Source: an uncultured Enorma sp. (GTDB lineage: Bacteria; Actinomycetota; Coriobacteriia; Coriobacteriales; Coriobacteriaceae). From it: a stretch of 21,565 nt of DNA. The stretch's first letter is position 1, and the number at the start of each line of letters is the position of its first letter. The position numbers were made by a program, and so were the translations under genes. The DNA lies in NCBI GenBank assembly GCA_905210055.1, contig CAJLVH010000018.1:1-21565 (forward strand), given 5' to 3'. Positions 16,067-21,565 of the stretch are shown here, in pieces. The notes under the pieces are model-generated. The model was not told where the DNA came from. It searched no databases and was given only the letters and a program-made list of their open reading frames with translations.

Positions 16067-18943
16067 ATGGGTCTTATTGCGGCACTCGTCTTCATACCGC
16101 TCGCTGTGGCGGTATTGCTTATGCTGTTCCGCACCGATTGCGTACGCGACGTCATCGTGGTGGGGTCCGCCGCGATTATCGCCGTGGTGAGCGTCGCGAC
16201 GGCGGTGGCATATCTGGGCAAGCCGACGAGCTTCGCATTCACGCCGGAGCTTTCGCTTGCGGGGAATTACGTTGCCGTTGCGGTCGACCTCTTCCTCTGC
16301 GGCTTCGTGTTCGTGCAGGCGATTCGCTGCCGCAACCGCACCATGCTCGCGCTCTCTGCCGTCCAGCTTGCGGTGTCGATCTGGTGCGGGTCGTTCGCCC
16401 TGCATCCTGAAGACGCGAGTGCGGCGCCCATGTATATCGACACCCTCTCGGTCATCATGGTGCTCATCGTGGGCCTCGTGGGCAGCGCGATCTGCATCTA
16501 CGCCCTCGGCTACATGAAGGACTTCCAGCATCATGAGGACGAGGCGGCAGAAAAGCGCGGCGAGCAGACGCAAGATCGCCGTCATCAGTTCATCGCCCTC
16601 ATGTTCCTCTTTCTTTCTGCGATGTTCATCATCGTGACCGCGGACAACCTCGACTGGCTCGTCGCGGGCTGGGAGATCACCACCGTCTGCTCGTACCTCA
16701 TGATCGGCTTCACGCGCACGGCGGACGCCAAGCGCAGCGCCACGCTCCAGATCAACCTCAACATGGTGGGCGGCCTGGCGTTTCACGTGGCGCTGGTGAT
16801 GCTGCACATCGCGGGCGTGCCGCTTGCGATCAACAGCCTCGCCGATATCGCAGCAGGGCCGCAGGCGCCGCTGCTCATCATGCCGCTGCTCATGCTTTCC
16901 ATCGCCGGCCTCACCAAGGCGGCTCAGATGCCGTTTCACAAGTGGCTGCTCGGCGCCATGGTCGCGCCGACACCCACGAGTGCGCTGCTGCATTCCTCGA
17001 CTATGGTCAAGGCCGGCGTGTTCCTGCTCGTGAAACTCGCCCCGCTCTACATGGTCTACCCGGCGGCATCCATCATGGTCGTCATGGTGGGCGGCGTGAC
17101 GTTTGTGCTCTGCAGCTTCCTCGCCATTAGTCAGAGCAACGCCAAGCGCGTGCTTGCCTATTCCACGATCGCGAACCTCGGCCTCATCTCAGCTTGTGCG
17201 GGCGTGGGCACCGCCGAGGCGGTCTGGGCGGCCGTGTTCCTCATCATCTTCCACACCGTTTCCAAGTCGATTCTTTTCCTGTGTGTCGGTACGGTCGAGC
17301 ATCGCATTGGAAGCCGCAACATCGAGGACATGGACGGGCTCTTCGCACGCCTGCCGCACCTCACGCGCTTCATGATGCTTGGCATCCTCGGTATGTTCGT
17401 GGCGCCGTTCGGCATGCTCATCTCCAAGTGGGCGACGCTCGTGTCGTTCGCCGAGACGGGTAACGTGATCTTCCTCATCTTGCTCGCGTTCGGTTCAGCG
17501 GCGACGTTCTTCTTCTGGGCGAAGTGGCTCGGCAAGCTCGCCGGTGTGCCGCAGCGGGCTGAAAACGTCGAGGGCGCCGTTCATAAGAGCGAGTGGTTCG
17601 CCATCGGGTTCATCGCCGTGCTGCTTCTGGGTTGTTGCCTGGGGCTCCCGGTAATCTCCACGCAGGTTGTAAGCCCCTATCTCGAGTACGTGTTCCAGAG
17701 CAGCCCGCAGTTCATCGGCGTCGATAACATGGTCATCATGGTCGTTATCGTGGCCTTCATCGCCATCGTGCTGCTCACCCCTTGGGGGCGCGCGACCAAG
17801 AAGCGCCGCGTCGAGGTCTACCTGGGCGGTACTTGCACCGACCCCGATAGCCGCCGCTTCCATGGCGCCATGGGTCGCACCATGACGTCTACGAAGCGCA
17901 ACTGGTACATGGAAGACGTCTTCCCCGAGGAGCTCCTCACGAACATCGGCCTCGTCGTGACGACGGCCATCCAGCTCATGGCGTTCGCTGCCACCTTCAT
18001 CTTCGATGCCGACTTCCTCTCGGCAAGCTCGTTCTACATCGAGCGCACCGTGCTCCTCGTGGGGCCGGAGCTGCCGGGTCTTCTGCTAGGCGTCGTCGTG
18101 TTCGCCGTGTGCGCACCAGTCTTGGGCTGCTTGCTCGACGGCCTCGACCGCAAGGTGAGCGCCCATATGCAGGGGCGCGTCGGCCCCAAGCTGCTGCAGC
18201 CCTATTACGACGTGCGCAAGCTGCTGGGCAAGGAGGATGCGAGCGTCAATGCCGTCGACGAGGCATACGTGACGTGCGCACTCATCTTCTGCATGCTCGC
18301 GGGCGGCATGTTCGTCTCGGGCTCAAACCTGCTCATGTGCATCTTCCTCGTGACGCTTGCCACGCTCTTCATCATCATCTCGGCGTACTCTGCGCGCAGC
18401 CCCTTTGCCGACACCGGCGCGGACCGCGAGTGCTTGCAGGTCATGAGCTACGAGCCCATGCTTCTCATCATGTCCGTGGGCTTCTTCACCGCTACGCAGT
18501 CTTTCGACGTGGCGCAGCTCTGGAACCTCGACATGCCGATCATCGTGTCGCTCGTGCCGATCTTCTGCGGCCTCTTGTTCATCCTTACGATCAAGCTGCG
18601 CAAGAGCCCGTTCGACCTTTCCTACAGCCACCATGCGCACCAGGAGCTCGTCAAGGGCATCACGACCGAGATGAGCGGCCGTACGCTCGCTAAGGTCGAG
18701 ATCATGCACTGGTGCGAGAGCGTGCTCTTCCTCATGTGGGTGGGCATGTTCTTCGTGTGGAACAATCCCGCATCGATCGCGCTCGCCGTGGCCGTCGTTG
18801 CTGTGACCTGGTTCTTCGAGGTCTTCATCGACAACAATTTCGCCCGCATGAAGTGGCAGAGCTGCCTTAAGTACGCATGGATCGTCGCGCTCGTCGTGGG
18901 CGTCGTGAACCTGTTCTACGTGCTCATCACCCCGTTCATCTAG
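16067..18943 (+). CDS. echA-echB: Fused Ech hydrogenase membrane subunit: EchA (NuoL-like antiporter) + EchB (NuoH-like)
   Basis: One uninterrupted 958-residue frame encodes two subunits that are separate in characterised Ech complexes. Residues 1 to about 650 are a NuoL/EchA-type ion-pumping subunit. It has WEITTVCSYLMIGF (202-215, Glu203), LTKAAQMPFHKWL (282-294, Lys284), TPTSALLHSSTMVKAGVFLL (302-321), and the soluble connector ending in WYMEDVFPEE (613-622). Residues about 660-958 are a NuoH/EchB-type subunit with MQGRVGPK (701-708), ADTGADRECLQVMSYEP (781-797) and the amphipathic loop KSPFDLSYSHHAHQELVKG (846-864). Together they form the membrane arm coupling electron flow to ion transport. 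ATG 16067 has GAGGAGG at 16054-16060 just upstream. The linker (about 645-660) is short and hydrophobic, and no internal start with a ribosome site is evident. Twelve bases separate the stop from echC. Confidence 0.92.
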   Translation: MGLIAALVFIPLAVAVLLMLFRTDCVRDVIVVGSAAIIAVVSVATAVAYLGKPTSFAFTPELSLAGNYVAVAVDLFLCGFVFVQAIRCRNRTMLALSAVQLAVSIWCGSFALHPEDASAAPMYIDTLSVIMVLIVGLVGSAICIYALGYMKDFQHHEDEAAEKRGEQTQDRRHQFIALMFLFLSAMFIIVTADNLDWLVAGWEITTVCSYLMIGFTRTADAKRSATLQINLNMVGGLAFHVALVMLHIAGVPLAINSLADIAAGPQAPLLIMPLLMLSIAGLTKAAQMPFHKWLLGAMVAPTPTSALLHSSTMVKAGVFLLVKLAPLYMVYPAASIMVVMVGGVTFVLCSFLAISQSNAKRVLAYSTIANLGLISACAGVGTAEAVWAAVFLIIFHTVSKSILFLCVGTVEHRIGSRNIEDMDGLFARLPHLTRFMMLGILGMFVAPFGMLISKWATLVSFAETGNVIFLILLAFGSAATFFFWAKWLGKLAGVPQRAENVEGAVHKSEWFAIGFIAVLLLGCCLGLPVISTQVVSPYLEYVFQSSPQFIGVDNMVIMVVIVAFIAIVLLTPWGRATKKRRVEVYLGGTCTDPDSRRFHGAMGRTMTSTKRNWYMEDVFPEELLTNIGLVVTTAIQLMAFAATFIFDADFLSASSFYIERTVLLVGPELPGLLLGVVVFAVCAPVLGCLLDGLDRKVSAHMQGRVGPKLLQPYYDVRKLLGKEDASVNAVDEAYVTCALIFCMLAGGMFVSGSNLLMCIFLVTLATLFIIISAYSARSPFADTGADRECLQVMSYEPMLLIMSVGFFTATQSFDVAQLWNLDMPIIVSLVPIFCGLLFILTIKLRKSPFDLSYSHHAHQELVKGITTEMSGRTLAKVEIMHWCESVLFLMWVGMFFVWNNPASIALAVAVVAVTWFFEVFIDNNFARMKWQSCLKYAWIVALVVGVVNLFYVLITPFI

Positions 18944-18955
18944 GAAGTGAGTGTC

Positions 18956-19393
18956 ATGGGTTATTCTTCGAAATCGCCGTGGCTCATCCACTACGATGGG
19001 TCGAGCTGCAACGGCTGCGACATCGAGGTTCTCGATTCGCTCATGCCGCTCTACGACATCGAGCGCTTCGGCATCATCAACACCGGCAATCCCAAGCACG
19101 CCGACATCTTCCTCGTTACGGGCGCGGTGAACCACCAGAACATGAACGTGGTGAGGCACATCTATGACCAGATGCTCGAACCGAAGGTCGTCGTTGCGTG
19201 CGGTATCTGTGCCTGCACGGGCGGCGTGTTCCGCGATGCGTACAACGTGATCGGCGGCGTGGACAAGGCGATCCCGGTGGATGTGTACGCACCGGGCTGC
19301 GCGGTGCGTCCCGAAACCATCATCGATGCCGTGCTCAAGGCCGTCGAGATCCTCGACGAGAAGGCGGCCAAGCTCGCACAGGAAAAGAAGTAG
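18956..19393 (+). CDS. echC: Ech hydrogenase small subunit (NuoB-like)
   Basis: This 145-residue electron-transfer subunit holds the proximal [4Fe-4S] cluster that passes electrons to the NiFe site of EchE. Cluster ligands are read as Cys18 and Cys21 (SSCNGCDIE), Cys85 (GICACTGGVF) and Cys115 (APGCAVRPE). Length is typical of Ech/Mbh small subunits, without the twin-arginine leader of periplasmic hydrogenases, so it faces the cytoplasm. ATG 18956 is preferred, with AGGAAGTGAG at 18942-18951; GTG 18947 would add three residues and overlaps the ribosome site. It ends with a lysine-rich tail, 10 bases before echD. Confidence 0.93.
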   Translation: MGYSSKSPWLIHYDGSSCNGCDIEVLDSLMPLYDIERFGIINTGNPKHADIFLVTGAVNHQNMNVVRHIYDQMLEPKVVVACGICACTGGVFRDAYNVIGGVDKAIPVDVYAPGCAVRPETIIDAVLKAVEILDEKAAKLAQEKK

Positions 19394-19403
19394 GAGGGCG
19401 CGG

Positions 19404-20087
19404 ATGTATACGACCGAATTCGTTGATATCCCCTTGAGCGAGCTGCTCACGCGCGTGCAGACGCTCAAGCACCAGGGGTTCCGCTTCATCCAGCTGTGCG
19501 CCGAGACCACGGCAGCTGGCATCGACCTGCTCTACACGTTCTACGATGAGACTTGTGATAACGCGCTCAACCTTTGCGTTTATGGAATCGACCACGACTC
19601 CGAGGTGCCGTCGATCCAAGGGCTGTACTTTGCGGCGTTCAGCTACGAGAACGAAACGCACGATCTCTACGGCGTGAACTTCATCAACATGCAGCTCAAT
19701 TTCGGCGGGAACTTCTTCAACGTCGCGTGCGACGAGCCCATGACCATCATCACACCCGAGATGAAGGCCGAGCGCGAGAAGCTCGCCAAGCAGCAGGCAG
19801 CTGCCGCGGCGAAGGCGCGCAAGGCGGCAGAGGAAGCGCAAGCGGCCGAGGCCGATGGCGCGGCTGGCGAGAAGCATGCGGCTGTTGAGGCGGGCAAGAG
19901 CGCTGGCGCCGTGGCCGACAAAGCCGACCCGGCAGCCGCCTCTGCTCCTGTTGCGGGGGCGTCCGACGAGGATCGCGCCGCCAAGATGGAGGCGAAGCTT
20001 GCCGCGATGGATCCCGAGAAGGCAGCGAAGGTTCGCGCGGCGCTCGCCGCCAAGGCAGCCAAGGCCGCAGCGAAGGATGGTGAGTAA
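19404..20087 (+). CDS. echD: Ech hydrogenase subunit D (NuoC-like) with long Ala/Lys/Glu-rich tail
   Basis: Residues 1 to about 118 are the NuoC/EchD fold, with the family signature YENETHDLYGV (81-91) that packs against the large subunit. From about 119 to 227 the protein changes to a low-complexity region rich in Ala, Lys and Glu. Its first part (EREKLAKQQAAAAAKARKAA) should be helical or coiled-coil, its middle is disordered (Pro/Ser/Gly), and it ends in a second helical segment (DRAAKMEAKLAAMDPEKAAK). This nearly doubles the usual length of roughly 120 residues. There is no frameshift or change of frame: the same frame runs to TAA 20085-20087. ATG 19404 has AGGAGGG at 19392-19398, an excellent ribosome site. 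The tail resembles alanine-rich C-termini seen in RnfC-type proteins; its role is unknown. Confidence 0.9.
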   Translation: MYTTEFVDIPLSELLTRVQTLKHQGFRFIQLCAETTAAGIDLLYTFYDETCDNALNLCVYGIDHDSEVPSIQGLYFAAFSYENETHDLYGVNFINMQLNFGGNFFNVACDEPMTIITPEMKAEREKLAKQQAAAAAKARKAAEEAQAAEADGAAGEKHAAVEAGKSAGAVADKADPAAASAPVAGASDEDRAAKMEAKLAAMDPEKAAKVRAALAAKAAKAAAKDGE

Positions 20088-20089
20088 GC

Positions 20090-21178
20090 ATGGCAACCCG
20101 TTCGGTTCTTCCCTTCGGCCCGCAGCACCCGGTACTGCCCGAGCCGATCCATCTGGATCTTGTCGTGCAGGATGAACACGTCATCGAGGCGATTCCGCAG
20201 ATCGGCTTCGTGCACCGCGGTCTCGAGAAGCTTGTCGAGAAGCGCGACTTCAACCAGTTCGTCTATGTGGCGGAGCGCACGTGCGGCATCTGCAGCGCCG
20301 GGCATGGCTGGGGCTATGTGAGCGCTACCGAAAAGCTCATGGGACTCGAGATGCCTCGCCGCGTCGAGTACCTACGCACGATCATCGAGGAGCTTTCGCG
20401 CATCCACTCGCATCTGCTGTGGTTGGGCCTGCTTGCCGACGCCTTCGGTTTCGAGTCGCTCTTCAACCACTGCTGGCGTCTGCGCGAGACCATCCTCGAT
20501 ATCTTCCAGCGCACCTGCGGCGGTCGCATCATCCTCTCGATCATGATCGTGGGCGGTATGGCGCACGATATCGAAGACTCCGAGCTACGCGCCATCTGCG
20601 AGAAGCTCGATTCGCTTAAGCGCGACTACAACGAGATCGTCAATACCATGCTGAACGACGCCTCGGTGAAGGACCGCCTATGCGGCGTAGGCTACATTAG
20701 CTTCGAGGACGCGCTCGAGCTTTCGATGGTCGGCCCCTTCGCGAAGGGTTCCGGCGTGGAACACGACATGCGCACCACCGGCTACAGCGCTTATGGCGAC
20801 CTGGAGCATTTCGAGCCCATCATCTCGAACGAGTGCGACTGCTATGCGCGCTGCAAGGTGCGCTGCGCCGAGATTCCGCAGGCCATCGACATCATCAAGG
20901 AACTCGTCGCGAAGATTCCGAACGACGGCATCGGCGGAAAGCCGAAGGCGAAGGTCGTACCCGAGGGTCAGAGCCACGTGCTCATCGAGCAGCCGCGCGG
21001 CGAGGCGTTCTACTACGTGCGCGGCAACGGTACGAAGTACCTCGACCGCTTCCGCCTGCGCACCCCAACGTCGCAGAACCTCGGCGGTTTGGTGCGCGCG
21101 CTGCAGGGCGTCGACCTCGCCGACGTGCCGATGATTATCCTTACCATCGACCCGTGCATCAGCTGCACGGAAAGGTAG
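20090..21178 (+). CDS. echE: Ech [NiFe]-hydrogenase large subunit (NuoD-like)
   Basis: This 362-residue catalytic subunit makes or oxidises H2. It starts with FGPQHPVLPEPIHLDL (9-24), diagnostic of Ech-type large subunits, and IGFVHRGLEKL (38-48). Both nickel-binding motifs are intact: L1 RTCGIC (Cys65, Cys68) and L2 DPCISC (Cys356, Cys359). This separates it from complex I NuoD and from Mbx-type relatives, where these cysteines are lost. The protein ends three residues after the last cysteine, so there is no C-terminal peptide for a maturation protease to remove. Start 20090 lies 2 bases after the echD stop, with GGTGAG at 20079-20084. No hydrogenase maturation (hyp) genes are in the window. 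Confidence 0.96.
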   Translation: MATRSVLPFGPQHPVLPEPIHLDLVVQDEHVIEAIPQIGFVHRGLEKLVEKRDFNQFVYVAERTCGICSAGHGWGYVSATEKLMGLEMPRRVEYLRTIIEELSRIHSHLLWLGLLADAFGFESLFNHCWRLRETILDIFQRTCGGRIILSIMIVGGMAHDIEDSELRAICEKLDSLKRDYNEIVNTMLNDASVKDRLCGVGYISFEDALELSMVGPFAKGSGVEHDMRTTGYSAYGDLEHFEPIISNECDCYARCKVRCAEIPQAIDIIKELVAKIPNDGIGGKPKAKVVPEGQSHVLIEQPRGEAFYYVRGNGTKYLDRFRLRTPTSQNLGGLVRALQGVDLADVPMIILTIDPCISCTER

Positions 21179-21184
21179 GCGGGA

Positions 21185-21565
21185 ATGGGAACTTTCAAGC
21201 TGGGGAAGATGACGCTCCGCTCGCTTATGCACAAGCCGGTGACGGTGCGCTACCCGTATGAGAAGCGCGACTTCGAGAAGCTCTTCCCGCAGATGCGCGG
21301 CCATGTGGTAAACGATATCGACGCGTGCATCCTGTGCGGCATGTGCCAGCGCGTGTGCCCGGTGGGCGCGATCACCGTCGACCGCAAGGCCGGCGACTGG
21401 ACGATTAACCCCTATAGCTGCATCCAATGTGCAAGCTGCACGCATGAGTGTCCGAAGAACTGCCTGTCTATGGGCTTATGGCCAACCGAGCCCACGACGG
21501 AGATTTCTTCGATTACCCTGCACAAGGACATGCCTGCGAAGCCGGCGAAGGCAGCGGGTGCTGCC
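21185..21565 (+). CDS. echF: Ech hydrogenase ferredoxin-like subunit, 3'-truncated (NuoI-like)
   Basis: The frame starts at ATG 21185, 6 bases after the echE stop, and remains open to the window edge (127 codons visible). It encodes a two-[4Fe-4S] ferredoxin-type subunit. The first cluster motif is CILCGMCQRVCP (Cys48, 51, 54, 58) and the second CIQCASCTHECP (Cys79, 82, 85, 89). The N-terminus (LRSLMHKPVTVRYP, 11-24) is typical of EchF/NuoI. It would accept electrons from soluble ferredoxin and pass them to EchC. The visible C-terminus becomes Ala/Lys/Pro-rich (KPAKAAGAA), possibly the start of another low-complexity tail like that of EchD. Confidence 0.93.
   Translation, partial: MGTFKLGKMTLRSLMHKPVTVRYPYEKRDFEKLFPQMRGHVVNDIDACILCGMCQRVCPVGAITVDRKAGDWTINPYSCIQCASCTHECPKNCLSMGLWPTEPTTEISSITLHKDMPAKPAKAAGAA

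Noticed and set aside
20090..21178. Complex I (NuoD) instead of a hydrogenase
   Set aside because: Both nickel-binding CxxC motifs are intact and the N-terminus matches the Ech type; NuoD lacks these cysteines.

Overview
The window looks like chromosome from a high-GC anaerobic actinobacterium, most likely class Coriobacteriia (Collinsella-like). The support is indirect: GC-rich codon use, a LuxR-type regulator fused to about a dozen membrane helices (a family expanded in Coriobacteriia), a class A flavodiiron protein, a six-subunit Ech-type hydrogenase, and a PyrR-type RNA hairpin before carA. No rRNA, tRNA, CRISPR array or complete mobile element was seen.

Layout. (1) 2-3808, plus strand: sugar ABC importer in mglB-mglA-mglC order, with mglB cut at its 5' end by the window edge and a hairpin-rich 240-base gap before mglA. 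(2) 3809-4333: gene-poor gap with a GC-rich patch, two concentric inverted repeats and the carA leader, including a PyrR-type hairpin whose lower stem overlaps the ribosome binding site. (3) 4334-9141: carA and carB (carbamoyl phosphate synthetase), separated by an imperfect hairpin. (4) 9179-10804, minus strand: membrane-anchored LuxR regulator, convergent with carB and divergent from (5) 11100-13808: an M20 amidohydrolase and a YfcC-family carrier, an import-and-hydrolyse pair for a probable acylated amino acid or peptide. Three related palindromic sites lie in the LuxR/M20 divergent region and after the carrier terminator. (6) 14092-14484: a small two-HTH protein resembling IS3-type OrfA, without OrfB. 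(7) 14624-15808: FprA flavodiiron protein with its own terminator. (8) 16067 to the window end: an Ech-type [NiFe] hydrogenase operon in which the antiporter-like (EchA/NuoL) and NuoH-like (EchB) subunits are one 958-residue protein, followed by EchC, an EchD with a long alanine/lysine/glutamate-rich tail, EchE with both Ni-binding CxxC motifs, and EchF (cut by the window end).

How they work together. The mgl genes import sugar for fermentation. The Ech complex would oxidise reduced ferredoxin, evolve H2 and pump ions. FprA next to it would remove O2 or NO that could damage such iron-sulfur and NiFe enzymes. carAB feeds pyrimidine and arginine synthesis and appears to be under uridine nucleotide control through PyrR. 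The LuxR/M20/YfcC block reads as a self-contained scavenging unit with a local regulator. The most unusual features are the EchA-EchB fusion, the EchD tail, the repeated palindrome around the LuxR/M20/YfcC block, and the stacked regulatory RNA structures.
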